Part shown: one piece after another, positions 55,782 through 64,000 of the stretch
How the letters are laid out: each line of letters begins with the position of its first letter
Position numbering within the stretch: the first letter of the stretch is position 1
From: Capilliphycus robustus
Lineage (GTDB): Bacteria; Cyanobacteriota; Cyanobacteriia; Cyanobacteriales; Microcoleaceae
Assembly (NCBI RefSeq): GCF_034932365.1
Contig: NZ_JAYGHR010000061.1
Span: forward strand, 124,001 to 188,000
DNA length: 64,000 nt
Reading direction: 5' to 3'
Made by a program: the position numbers and the translations under genes
Notes under the pieces: generated by a model
What the model saw: the letters and a program-made list of their open reading frames with translations, nothing else
What the model was told of the DNA's origin: nothing
Database searches by the model: none

Positions 55782-55957
55782 TTTACCATTGTTGTGAATG
55801 GCAAGAAACAGTGGGGACACTCTCCTTGTATCCATTGAGCAGGAATTGAAAAGGGGGTTCCACAGTTGGTACACTTCGATAATAAACGCAGTTGATGGCG
55901 ATCGCTTCCCACTTTGTCCACAAAGCTATTCAGATACACCTTACTTACAAGCTTCAA
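55763..55957 (-). CDS. Small zinc-ribbon protein
   Basis: 64 residues with two CxxC pairs: LLSKCTNCGTPFSIPAQ and GECPHCFLPFTTMVKC, a classic zinc ribbon. It starts 30 bp after the tniQ stop on the same strand, at the tail of the transposition operon. It might bind DNA or be an accessory to TniQ, but a family-level function is not evident. Confidence 0.55.
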   Translation of the reverse strand: MKLVSKVYLNSFVDKVGSDRHQLRLLSKCTNCGTPFSIPAQWIQGECPHCFLPFTTMVKCQKYL

Positions 55958-55986
55958 TGTAATCTATACACCTTTCAAACCCATCA

Positions 55987-56886
55987 TCAAGAGTATTTCT
56001 CAATCTCTATCATTGCTAAAACCAACCAATGAGCAACCCGATCAACTTCCTGTAACCAATCACATCCCAACAAACATCCAAGTACATACTCGCCCAAATT
56101 GTCCATCATCTCAGGATGAATTGTCCTTAGCAGTCCTTCACCATAACAATTTAACATTGCCTCAGCTAACTTTTCCTCCTCCAACCATCCTCTGTTAGTG
56201 AGTCTTTGCTGATACCAATCTCTCAACTGTTTTAACCCTTTAAAATTTCCTTGGTCTTTCATCTTTTCCTCAATGACCTGACCAAACGCCCATAATCCTT
56301 GCAAAATATCTTCACTATAACTCGTCCCATCCCCCACACAATTTTTCTCATCTGCTGCAACAAACTCCTTCCCCATTTCCTTAGCTAATACGTTACTATT
56401 TTGCAATCCCAACCGATGGCTCAAACAAACCTTCACTCCCGAAACTTGATGAGATCGATGCCAGTACGTCTCCCCATACTGTTGTAAATCATCTTCTAGA
56501 CATTGGGGACAAAATTGTAAGTAATCGGAATAATAAAGCGTTAATTTAGGGATTCTGGCGACTTGGGCAACGGATTTACTTTCCTTGCCCTCCATCAATT
56601 GTTGTAATCGCCTTACTTCACGGTTCGTCAAAAAAGCTCGATAGTAAGGGAAAAGCGTATATTTTTCCAAGATCTGATTGGTTGTTAAACTAGACCCAAA
56701 CGGGAACTGATTAACCAAAGTTGCCAAATTATTGGGTAATCCTAAATAATACTGCTTCGTTCCTGCTGTTTGGAACAAATCAAGCTGTGTCTGTCTAAAA
56801 TTCCGATTTCCAATTCGGACATGATAGCGACAGATCACGCTATAAAAAAGTTCATCTGGATAGGGCATTGGGAAAAAATGCAGCAT
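55987..56886 (-). CDS. tniQ: TniQ (short, Cascade-recruiting type)
   Basis: 299 residues. Begins MLHFFPMPYPDELFYSVICR and continues YHVRIGNRNFRQTQLDLF, the TniQ N-terminus. A zinc-type motif follows: FCPQCLEDDLQQYGETYWHR and VKVCLSHRLGL. It is the short form without the long C-terminal DNA-binding domain of TnsD, which fits a protein that docks on Cascade and not one that reads an att site alone. It is separated from tnsC by 4 bp. No tnsD gene is present, unlike AvCAST and PmcCAST type I-B elements. Confidence 0.9.
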   Translation of the reverse strand: MLHFFPMPYPDELFYSVICRYHVRIGNRNFRQTQLDLFQTAGTKQYYLGLPNNLATLVNQFPFGSSLTTNQILEKYTLFPYYRAFLTNREVRRLQQLMEGKESKSVAQVARIPKLTLYYSDYLQFCPQCLEDDLQQYGETYWHRSHQVSGVKVCLSHRLGLQNSNVLAKEMGKEFVAADEKNCVGDGTSYSEDILQGLWAFGQVIEEKMKDQGNFKGLKQLRDWYQQRLTNRGWLEEEKLAEAMLNCYGEGLLRTIHPEMMDNLGEYVLGCLLGCDWLQEVDRVAHWLVLAMIEIEKYS

Positions 56887-56890
56887 GAAC

Positions 56891-58600
56891 TCACTTGACT
56901 ATACAGAAATCTTGTTCGGGATTATCCTTAACAATATTGGCTGCAACCAAACCTGGATAAACGGGGATTTCATTTTGTTTGGCATCTTCAAGAATTTTTC
57001 TCATATCTTTTTCCTTATAATTCGGGTTGAGTTTACCTTTTGACTTAACTATTCTAGAGACATTATCTTTAAATTGCTCACCTTTTAATTCGATTTTATA
57101 AGCTTGACGTACAAGCTCATTAATATTCATTTCCTGTGGATTTTCATTGACGACACGCTCCGCCAACATCTTCGCTTGAGTCGGTTCCACCTCCAAGTCT
57201 AGCAATTGGGCAATCACTTCTTTTAGAAGGGGCGACATTGCACCTGAACGTTTTTGATTACGTTTAATGCGTCGCATTTCAGCCAAATCGTCAAAATTAA
57301 CGTCATTCAAGCATTTTCCTCTGTAGTCAGAAATATCAACAGGAGCAATATCTCTGTACTTCTTCATCTGGTTAATATTTCCTGAGCGGATTGCATCTAG
57401 CATCGGTTTGACTAAGTATAACCCTTCTGCCGCCACTTGATGAATTAAATCAACTGTAATAACTTCATCTCCACCCGAAGAAATCGCTCGCCATTGCACC
57501 ATTTTGTAGAGTTTAATCAGAATATCAATGATTCCCTGTGTTTCCTCATATAGTGCATCGCCGATTTCTTCGGTGTAGGGAATCTCTGTTTTTGTCCACT
57601 GATATTCCCACATTCCTTCCACAAAAAATTGCCAATTTTCGTCATTTTCCATCCGTTTCCAGCGAACTGCACCTTCGCCTGTTCCTCGCCTTGCATTCCG
57701 GAAATTACCTGTTAAAATTGGTTCGGCTTCATTCGTTCCCACTCTAATGACGGGAATTCCAATAATATTGTCCATTTTTACTAAAAAATTGAGAAGATCA
57801 TCCCGTCCCCTCCTTGAATTTGCCAGATTTTGCATCTCATCAATGACCAATAAACCCAAATGATGGGTATGGGCTATCTGTGCCACTTGAGCTAACATAT
57901 AATCCTCAGAATTGCCCCGAGAACCGAATTTTTTGAAGTAATTTGTGCCAAGAAGTCTATCTATACCGAGAAAAATATCCGTACATAAGCCTTTGAGCGA
58001 ACCTGCGTGGGGACAATCTACTTTGAGCCAAACAACTTGAGTAACACTATATTGAGAATGAATAATGACTTGAGGATATAAATCAAGAATATTTGCTAAA
58101 TTGGTTGACTTTCCCAATCCAGACTCTCCAATAATCGTTAAACCGGAGGCAGTAGTGGGAGCAGTTGTTACGGTAACATAATTTTCTAAATTGTGACCGT
58201 CTTTAGCTTGAATTGACCCATAAATTTCCCGCGAACGTCGAACATATTCGGGTTGCAAGGGATTTCTAGAGATATAACCACTCATTAATAAAACATTGAT
58301 GGTTTGATGTAAATCAACGGTTTTAGAAAGGGGATCAAAATACCTTGATAATCGCTCAATACAGTGAAAACGGTCTTGCGCTTCTAATTTTCTTTCCTCG
58401 GAATCGTAAATGGGGTATTTTGCCGCTAAATCTATAAATTCCTCCTGAGATAAAATCGGTGGTAGCGTTTCAATCATCGGATTGTTATTGTATTCCACCT
58501 GTTTAAACCGACGATATTTAGCGATAGAGGCTCGCGTGCCATTCGGAATATCTATCCACTCGTAATAACTATATTTGTTAGTAAAGTCTTTATTTTCCAC
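56891..58600 (-). CDS. tnsC: TnsC AAA+ transposition regulator
   Basis: 569 residues from GTG 58600. Walker A GESGLGKST (158-166), Walker B LLVIDE (250-255), then GRDDLLNFLVKMDNIIGIPV, IRVGTNEAEPIL, the sensor region of TnsC. TnsC links the target complex (Cascade-TniQ) to TnsA-TnsB and controls target immunity. The start overlaps the end of tnsB by 11 bp. The C-terminal tail is basic (KSKGKLNPNYKEKDMRKIL), as expected for a TnsAB-contacting tail. Frame intact. Confidence 0.92.
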   Translation of the reverse strand: MENKDFTNKYSYYEWIDIPNGTRASIAKYRRFKQVEYNNNPMIETLPPILSQEEFIDLAAKYPIYDSEERKLEAQDRFHCIERLSRYFDPLSKTVDLHQTINVLLMSGYISRNPLQPEYVRRSREIYGSIQAKDGHNLENYVTVTTAPTTASGLTIIGESGLGKSTNLANILDLYPQVIIHSQYSVTQVVWLKVDCPHAGSLKGLCTDIFLGIDRLLGTNYFKKFGSRGNSEDYMLAQVAQIAHTHHLGLLVIDEMQNLANSRRGRDDLLNFLVKMDNIIGIPVIRVGTNEAEPILTGNFRNARRGTGEGAVRWKRMENDENWQFFVEGMWEYQWTKTEIPYTEEIGDALYEETQGIIDILIKLYKMVQWRAISSGGDEVITVDLIHQVAAEGLYLVKPMLDAIRSGNINQMKKYRDIAPVDISDYRGKCLNDVNFDDLAEMRRIKRNQKRSGAMSPLLKEVIAQLLDLEVEPTQAKMLAERVVNENPQEMNINELVRQAYKIELKGEQFKDNVSRIVKSKGKLNPNYKEKDMRKILEDAKQNEIPVYPGLVAANIVKDNPEQDFCIVK

Positions 58601-60820
58601 CTTGGCGTTCCTTGCGTTTTCGGGCGAGTAAATCTAAATGGCTTGGTTGAAATGATTTGGGAGAATTAGACGGGTTAGATTCTGGCGTGGTATCGCTCGT
58701 TTCTTTAGAGGGTGATGGCTTCTCCTCTTTGGCAAGTTCAAAAGCCTCTACTTCTCTCCGTTGTGCCTTTTCCTGCGCTCTGTGTTCTCGAATTCCGGAG
58801 GTTTTCTGTAAGTTACTCTGGCTTTTATCTTGGTGTTTCTCCGTTTGTTGTTCAGCACGGCGGGTAATACTCTCTATTTTAGCCATTAAATCAACTTCAT
58901 TTTGTAGTTGTTGTCCTTCCCGTTTCTTTCTTTGTAATTCTTCGTAAGCCAACAAATACTCTACATCATAGATTGTTCTATTAGCATATCGTTCATCGGG
59001 GTCTTGTAAATAGCATTTTTCAAAGTCTCGACCATCGGGAGAAGGTAAATAAATAATATCCATTCGTCTGGGATCATAAGAGATTTGTAGTGATTTTTCT
59101 GAGGGTGATAACATTTGACTTCTGGCTTTTTCAAACCACATCTCCTTAATCGCTTTTTCGCAGGTGTAGTGCATGGATTTAAAGCGAATACCCCTTTCCG
59201 TAATTATAGCTTTTCCTGTGGGCATTAAATTCAATTTAATAAGATCTTCATTAATCGTTCTCAACCGACCCGAACGATTGATAATTCCCCACTTCCATAA
59301 CTCTATAGGAATGGGAGCAACATCGTCGGCAATCATGTCCTTATCGCGATTATAAGTTTTTAACTCATGGCTATTATGATAAAGGATAATTTCAAGAATT
59401 ACCTCTGTAAATTGATCGAGATCTAGACGACTATCTAAACGGTAGTCTCTTGCTCCTCTCTGCCTAAAATCTTTATCGATAAAGCCGGGTAAAAAGGGTT
59501 TAACTCGATCATGAATAACTCGAAAATGTCTTTCAACTAAACCTTTCCAGTCGGCTCTATAAGGGGCTGCATTTTCAATGCGAATCTGTAAGTTAGGAAT
59601 CATAGTTTCAACAGTCATTCCAGCTAATTCTCCTCGATCTCCTAAAATACATTCTGGAATGTGATGACAAGGCCATTGTTCTTCAGTAATTGTAATGCCG
59701 AATTCTTGACAAAAAGCCACTTTATCAGTGACGGAATTAGCTAAAGCCATCATCGCACCCAACCAGGACGGGCCTTCTAATCCAATATAAACCCCTACTA
59801 TCATGCGACTAAATACATCAATAATTACATAAATGACGGGTCGTCCAATAATCCAGTCACGCTGATATTTAGACACTAAATAAACATCGGCAACGGTGGC
59901 ATCAATCTGATAGCGAAATCCGGGGCCAGTAGTTTCGGCTTGAGATGTTCCCAAGATTGCCCGGTTTTGTAAGGCATAGTGTTTAGCCCCTCGTCGGGTC
60001 GTAATTGTCTTTTCTAAATTGCTGTTTTCAGTTTCATACCAGTAGCGAAATTGAGTGAAAGTTGGATTGTCTCTGGCGGAATTAAAATGGATGATTTAAC
60101 ATTGTTTTCGTCATATTGATATTCTTCCGCATAATAGTCTTTAATCATCAACTTGTATGCTGTCTTTAGAGAACTTTGCTGTTTATTAAAATAAAATTTA
60201 TTGAGGGCGATTCTAAAAATTTTTCGGTCTTGCTCGGTAATATTAATTCCTTCCCCAATTTCTGGATGATGTTTATATTTTTTGGGTCTTCCCCTTTTTT
60301 TCTCCCCCGATGATCTTCGTTTTCCTTTTCCCCCCGAATTGGCATAATTTGGTAATAAAGCGTTTTTGACTTTGCCTCCCTGCCAAAATCTCCGCAAATG
60401 TTTATAAACCACTTTCTCCGCCAGTTTATTACCCTCATGCTTTTGTTGATATTCAGCGATCGCTTGTTTGATGAGCTTGCCCCGATGCTCCCGATAATAT
60501 ATATCGGGTTCTTGGGTTACTAACGGTGAAATAATTTCCCACGCAATGTCTCGAAGTTCTTTCTCCCTCGCAGATAAACGGTCTTCTTTAATCGCTATTG
60601 CCAAAGGATCGACCTCCAACTTGGATGCTTTTTGATGTCTTAAGGCTTCTTTCAAATCGTTGATGGAACGAATATAGGGAAATCCTTTGGTTGCATAAAT
60701 ATCAACAACGAAGGCAATTATATAGCCTTCATCAATCCAAACAACCCTCTCAATTAGCGAGTCAAGAGCGCAATCGGATGACCATTGTATAAGATCGTTG
60801 ACAAAAATTTCATTCTTCAT
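58590..60820 (-). pseudogene. tnsB: TnsB DDE transposase, frameshifted
   Basis: The gene starts at ATG 60820, overlapping tnsA by 11 bp. The first part (to about 60064) includes the DNA-binding region: LIKQAIAEYQQKHEGNKLAE, VYKHLRRFWQGGKVKNALLP and RSSGEKKRGRPKKYKHH. Near 60060 one base is missing (ATCCAACT in place of ATCCCAACT would restore frame). Downstream the correct frame continues TFTQFRYWYETENSNLEKT and then the catalytic core, with Asp in YQIDATVADVYLV, Asp in ECILGDRGELAG and Glu in GLVERHFRVIHDRV. All three DDE residues are present but cut off from the N-terminal part. Total would be about 740 residues, normal for TnsB. Programmed frameshifting is not known for tnsB. This is either recent inactivation or an error. 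Confidence 0.92.
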
Positions 60821-61652
60821 AACTATCTTCCCGAATTTTTTGAATAGCAGTGGTGGATAAATTGCTTGATATTTTTGAATTCAACATATCTACGATAATC
60901 TCTTTTCTGGCAACCAAATGTTTGAACAAATACAGTGCAATTCCCGGATCTAAATTCATTTCCCGATCTAAATCGGTGGTTATCTTTGTAATCGGAGTAT
61001 TTTCTGCTGCCGCGCGACTCAGTTGGTCTTTTAATATATTTGCGATGCGACGGAGTTCTACAAGATCCGCATTGCCAGTTGGTTCTAAATGATAATTCGG
61101 GTGAATCCATTCCACATTACTTGCGAACATTCTTGATATGCCTTTTTCGGTGATTATTCCCCAGTCAATATTTAAAGCCTCATAGTATCGCCTTTCAAGT
61201 TCTAATTTCTCTACTACACTTTTTTTTTCTAAATCTTTTGATAACTTAACGGTTCTCGCTACTTGAACAGGTTTTCCATCTCGTTCAATGGTGATCATGA
61301 AGTCTGTGCTTAGGATGTAAGGAATGTGATGTTGGGGATCTTCTGGATACTTAAAATTCATTTCATCAGCAATCTTCAATGCCAAATCCAGATCCGCTAG
61401 TGGGTATTGCTCTCTAATATCGATTACGATGTCAGACCACTCGAATAAAAAAAATGTTCGCTTCTCCTGATCTGAGAGTAAGTGATGTACTCGACCTGTT
61501 TTCCACCCGGGAATTCTGTGGGAACGACCCTCAGAAGGAAAGTCTTGAACCTTGATCCAGGGGACATAGTTTTTTCCTTCCCCTTGACCACGACCAACAT
61601 CCAGATATCGTTCATACTTGGCTTGGGTCCATTCTCGCTTACTTCTAGCCAT
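60810..61652 (-). CDS. tnsA: TnsA endonuclease
   Basis: 280 residues. It shows the restriction-enzyme-like TnsA core: Glu71 in FFLFEWSDIVIDIREQYPL, Asp117 in YILSTDFMITIERDG and Lys136 in QVARTVKLSKDL. The spacing is close to E63-D114-K132 of E. coli TnsA. TnsA cuts the non-transferred strand so that cut-and-paste transposition occurs. It is separate from TnsB, as in type I-B1 and unlike the TnsAB fusion of I-B2. It is the first gene inside the right end, 139 bp from the terminus, so its promoter probably overlaps the TnsB sites and may be autoregulated. Confidence 0.92.
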   Translation of the reverse strand: MARSKREWTQAKYERYLDVGRGQGEGKNYVPWIKVQDFPSEGRSHRIPGWKTGRVHHLLSDQEKRTFFLFEWSDIVIDIREQYPLADLDLALKIADEMNFKYPEDPQHHIPYILSTDFMITIERDGKPVQVARTVKLSKDLEKKSVVEKLELERRYYEALNIDWGIITEKGISRMFASNVEWIHPNYHLEPTGNADLVELRRIANILKDQLSRAAAENTPITKITTDLDREMNLDPGIALYLFKHLVARKEIIVDMLNSKISSNLSTTAIQKIREDSYEE

Positions 61653-61702
61653 GATAAACGGCTGGTTACACTTTTACTATCCAAGATTATCACAGCGCAC
61701 GC

Positions 61703-61791
61703 CAATTTACCGACTTTGTTATCAATTTACCAACTTTGTTATCAATTTACCAACTTTATTATCAATTTACCAACTTTATTATCAATTTACA
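61703..61791 (-). promoter_or_regulatory. CAST right end with four tandem TnsB-type sites
   Basis: The inverse of AATAAAGTTGGTAAATT occurs at 61703-61720 (one change, CGACTT), 61723-61740, 61743-61760 and 61763-61780, every 20 bp, then TTTACA to 61791. Read inward, the terminus TGTAAATTGATAATAAAG matches the left terminus at TGTA and ATAATAAAG. Four packed sites here against three spaced ones at the other end mark this as the Tn7 right end. The outer sites AACTTTATT are identical to the left-end core. The inner two have AACTTTGTT or GACTTTGTT. Confidence 0.92.
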
Positions 61792-62232
61792 CCAGAGTCA
61801 AAGATGCGTTCGTTGAGGATGGAATGTAAACTGTGCAGTGTCACTGAATTGGCGTTGAAAACTTCATCGACATAGGCGACTTCCACATCGGGCAATTTCC
61901 CCCGGTAGTTGCGAATGAGGCGATCGCTTTCGGTTAACTCCTTTACTGAGATATTCCCAATGAGCAGGTCGGGGACGCTACCCTCATGTAATTGGGTTTC
62001 AAAGTATCGGCTATCGCCAAAGGCTCCGACCACCCAACCGAATGATGGCGGATTTGGCAACCCCAGGAGGGCCGAATAAGCACCCGTGATGTTTTGAGAG
62101 TAAACAGGCTAACACTCCGTCAATCATGTTTTCCCGTTCCAAGAATTTGGCGTTAAGTTCGTCTCGCAGCTTGTCAAAGCGTTTTTGTAGCGTTTGTGAG
62201 GTTTGATCCGTTTTGGGCTGTGTGGCGGTCAT
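61792..62232 (-). pseudogene. MoxR-type AAA+ ATPase, N-terminal part, cut by CAST insertion
   Basis: Starts ATG 62232 (MTATQPKTDQTSQTLQKRFD). Walker A LFGPPGVAKSAIIR. An extra G near 62045 shifts the frame; in the correct frame it goes on VVGAFGDSRYFETQLHEG, then the Walker B region VEVAYVDEVFNANS, and TLHSLHSILNERIFDSG directly against the transposon right end. The rest of the protein is at 18998-19760 across the element. A GG overlap of the two flanks restores D-S-G-I-V-K-V. The Walker B codons are the crRNA target. Confidence 0.88.
61830..61867 (-). other. Protospacer (61830-61864) and ATG PAM (61865-61867) of the CAST homing guide
   Basis: On the minus strand ATG is followed by 35 bases matching the leader-distal spacer at 33 positions. 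The protospacer encodes VFNANSVTLHS-type Walker B sequence of MoxR. The right transposon end lies 38 bp past the PAM-distal edge, in the direction expected for CAST insertion. Its presence next to an inserted copy means target immunity or the broken tnsB prevents reinsertion. Confidence 0.9.
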
Positions 62233-62261
62233 GGTGATTTCTCCTTGATGCAAATGGAAAT

Positions 62262-62295
62262 CGAAGGCAGAGGGCAGATGGCAGATGGCAGATGG
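62262..62295 (-). repeat. GGCAGAT/GGCAGAG heptamer tract
   Basis: Consecutive GGCAGAG, GGCAGAT, GGCAGAT, GGCAGAT units, with an inverted CTGCCTTCTGCC nearby (62305-62318). It fills the gap between the coiled-coil gene and moxR. Similar units lie at 15632-15656 in the 15500 gene. Confidence 0.75.
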
Positions 62296-62320
62296 TTGAG
62301 CGCTGCCTTCTGCCTTCGTT

Positions 62321-63709
62321 CTAGAATCCAACCGACTCGTCACCTACTGCTGCGGTGGTGATGATGTTTTCGAGTTCGGTTTCAGCAGAAGAAGGGGTTT
62401 GGGCTTGCATGGGTTCGGCTTCGGTGTCCGTTTCGTTCTGAGCAACCTTTATACTGCGTCCTGTGGCTTTTTGATAGTCCCGGTTAAACTGGGTCATGGC
62501 TTTTTTCAGAGCCTTGCACTTGCCCCTGAACATGGAGATCAGTTGTGCCTGTTGCGCTTCGATATCTTGAATTTCCGAGGGGGCGAGGGCTTCCGGGTCA
62601 ATTTCTTCCAGTTTGGCGAGGAATTCTTTGAGTTTGCGATCGCTATCAAGTACCTTCCAAACCTGCTCGAAGCCATCGGTACCGTGACTGACCCGGAGGG
62701 AACGGAGGTGGTTGTGAAATTCCTGCAATAAGCCTGGGGCATCCTCTGACCCTTCCCGAAAAGCCCGGTCTAAAGCGTCAATTTCTTCGAGCAACCCGTC
62801 CAATTGGGGATTGAATTTGGCTACCACCTTCAGTTCTTTAATGGCTGTTTCCAGTCCGGGGGCTTGCTTGCCGTTGGGTGTGCCTTGAATTTCCCCAAAC
62901 CGTTGCAGTACCGAGGCTAATTTCTCCCAACTGGTATTTGCCGCCATTGTCAGTCCGGTGGCGAGCGCCTGCTGTTGGGCAAGATATCCTCGCTCAAATA
63001 ATTCGGCTTCGGCCTTGATGCGCTGCGCTTCGGCTTTGTCAAGTTCAGCTTGCTTGAGTTGTTGGGCGTAGTTAGCCCGTTTTTCCAGGTATTCCCGGTG
63101 GGAGGGAATTTTGGTGAAACGCCGCACCTCCACCCGGATGTCTGACAGTTCCCCCGGACTCGGATATTGCGCCTCGTAAACCTCAAGGGCTGCATCAATG
63201 TCGGTTTGGGAAATCCCCCTAGAATTGAGAATGTCTTCGATATCGTCGAGAAAGCTTTGTTTTTCCTGGGGGTAGAGGACAGCCAAATTTTCGGATTCTG
63301 ACTGGGCTTCAGTTTGCAGTTCTTCAAAGCATTGGAGGGCTTCGCTGATGTCCTGAATGTGGATGACCCGCCCCAATTCAAACACGACGGTCAGCTTTTC
63401 AATGCGATCGCGGATTGCTTCTAACCGTCCTTTGGCGAGTTGCTTTTCGCGGGAAAATGTTACCCGTTTGTTGCCCTTGATTCGGTCTGATTTAACTTTG
63501 AGTTTTTCTCGAACCGCTTCGGGGATTCCCAGATCGGCATCGTCCAATGCCAGGGTTTGTCTCGCCCCATATTTAATGCTGACTTCAAAGATATAAACGT
63601 CTTGGGCAAACGCATCCCATCCTTTGAAGTTTTCCGAGGGTAGGGATGGGGATGTAGGGACTATAAATGTTAGGGGCGGCTTCTGTTTGGTTTCGAGTTG
63701 AGTTGCCAT
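62321..63709 (-). CDS. Coiled-coil protein of the MoxR operon
   Basis: 462 residues from ATG 63709. A folded N-terminal part (LTFIVPTSPSLPSENFKGWD, VSIKYGARQTLALDDADLGI) is followed by long charged coiled-coil segments (YAQQLKQAELDKAEAQRIKA, LLEEIDALDRAFREGSED, IEAQQAQLISMFRGKCKALK) and a flexible acidic tail. Frame intact. It is encoded just upstream of moxR on the same strand, at the place where MoxR loci usually have a partner protein, but no VWA or MIDAS motif (DxSxS) is seen. It is probably a structural or adaptor partner; I do not recognise the family. Confidence 0.6.
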   Translation of the reverse strand: MATQLETKQKPPLTFIVPTSPSLPSENFKGWDAFAQDVYIFEVSIKYGARQTLALDDADLGIPEAVREKLKVKSDRIKGNKRVTFSREKQLAKGRLEAIRDRIEKLTVVFELGRVIHIQDISEALQCFEELQTEAQSESENLAVLYPQEKQSFLDDIEDILNSRGISQTDIDAALEVYEAQYPSPGELSDIRVEVRRFTKIPSHREYLEKRANYAQQLKQAELDKAEAQRIKAEAELFERGYLAQQQALATGLTMAANTSWEKLASVLQRFGEIQGTPNGKQAPGLETAIKELKVVAKFNPQLDGLLEEIDALDRAFREGSEDAPGLLQEFHNHLRSLRVSHGTDGFEQVWKVLDSDRKLKEFLAKLEEIDPEALAPSEIQDIEAQQAQLISMFRGKCKALKKAMTQFNRDYQKATGRSIKVAQNETDTEAEPMQAQTPSSAETELENIITTAAVGDESVGF

Positions 63710-63786
63710 GATTATTAATGAGTGGAGTTGGCAGCGTTCTTTCTTGGTGAAATATTTAAGGGGTCAGTTTTGACCCCCTTTGAGCT

Positions 63787-63981
63787 TCATTCTTCAAGCT
63801 GTTTTACGGCTTCAATCGCCAGTTTTTTAGCCGCTTTGACGAGGGTTTTCCGCATCTCCTGGCCCAAGCTGGTATCTTGGGATAATGCCATCAGCGAACC
63901 GTTATTTGTTGCTGCTTGTGCGAGAATTCCCTGTAAACAAGCTTGGTAGATTTTGTTGAAGTCTTCGTGTTGAGTTTCCAT
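63787..63981 (-). CDS. Small helical protein, first visible gene of the MoxR operon
   Basis: 64 residues (METQHEDFNKIYQACLQGIL, QEMRKTLVKAAKKLAIEAVK). It is all-helical and amphipathic with no signal peptide, and lies 77 bp upstream of the coiled-coil gene. Its position suggests membership of the operon. A further upstream gene may lie beyond the window. No function assigned. Confidence 0.5.
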   Translation of the reverse strand: METQHEDFNKIYQACLQGILAQAATNNGSLMALSQDTSLGQEMRKTLVKAAKKLAIEAVKQLEE

Positions 63982-64000
63982 ATTTTTACTCCGGCTTTCT

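Larger units (their letters stand above)
19761..61791. mobile_element. Type I-B CRISPR-associated Tn7-like transposon (CAST), ~42 kb
   Basis: Ends: both begin TGTA, each followed by ATAATAAAGTTGGTAAATT at the same offset. The left end has three spaced sites and the right end four tandem sites, as in Tn7. Core genes: tnsA, tnsB, tnsC and a short tniQ at the right end; cas6, cas8, cas7, cas5 and an array at the left. There is no cas3, cas1, cas2 or tnsD. The cargo is 25-55 kb of defence genes. The last spacer matches the DNA beside the right end with an ATG PAM, the PAM known for type I-B CASTs. No 5-bp target duplication is visible: ATTCC flanks the left and CCAGA the right. Overlapping the flanks by two bases (GG) restores a continuous MoxR frame (D-S-G-I-V-K-V). 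tnsB and cas7 are damaged, so the copy may be frozen. Confidence 0.93.

Noticed and set aside
58590..60820. Programmed frameshift in tnsB
   Set aside because: The junction lacks a slippery heptamer that I recognise, and tnsB is not known to use one; a simple 1-nt deletion explains it.

Overview
The window reads as cyanobacterial DNA, most likely from a filamentous oscillatorian-type cyanobacterium. Evidence: many GCGATCGC (HIP1-type) palindromes, abundant 7-bp tandem repeats, a giant DUF4347/Calx-beta/RTX surface protein, a CHAT-NACHT-HEAT protein, and cyanobacterial-style CRISPR repeats. Species cannot be named from sequence alone, and I cannot tell chromosome from plasmid.

The dominant structure is one ~42 kb Tn7-like, CRISPR-associated transposon (CAST), about 19761-61791. 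Its left end has three spaced TnsB-type sites. Its right end has four tandem sites at exact 20-bp spacing, next to tnsA. Both ends start TGTA. Just inside the left end sit an 11-repeat CRISPR array and a cas3-less, cas1/2-less type I-B set (cas6-cas8-cas7-cas5, minus strand). Just inside the right end sits tnsA-tnsB-tnsC-tniQ (minus strand). No tnsD is seen. The leader-distal spacer of the array (20122-20156) matches 33 of 35 bases of the DNA just outside the right end (61830-61864). The match has an ATG PAM and the transposon end lies 38 bp beyond it. The match lies on the Walker B coding region of a moxR-type ATPase gene, and both mismatches are synonymous. The element therefore carries the guide that explains its own insertion. 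tnsB has a frameshift and cas7 an in-frame TGA, so this copy may be immobile.

The CAST cargo is mostly defence. It holds a DUF262/HNH (GmrSD-like) protein (25.3-27.1 kb), a cluster of small HTH/RHH regulators (27.3-29.2 kb), and a type III-B Cmr module with a CARF-HEPN nuclease, HD-less Cmr2, Cmr3-5, a 24-repeat array and a divergent Cmr6/Cmr1-like fusion (30.2-40.0 kb). It ends with a three-gene DISARM-like module: SNF2 helicase, very large methylase, and DUF1998 helicase with a C-terminal nuclease-like domain (40.7-55.1 kb). CACCCGA-type heptamers pepper the last two blocks, even inside genes. One in-gene insertion carries a complete four-helix-bundle gene in another frame.

Outside the CAST, the interrupted target operon (minus strand, about 63981 to 17089 if the CAST is removed) encodes a small protein, a coiled-coil protein, the MoxR ATPase, a ParB-like protein and a WGR-PARP protein. 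The moxR and parp genes have several 1-nt frameshifts and look like recent pseudogenes. To the left are small hypothetical genes, the CHAT-NACHT-HEAT gene (12.3-15.2 kb), degraded TPR and haemagglutinin-like fragments, and the ~2930-residue adhesin (1.9-10.7 kb).
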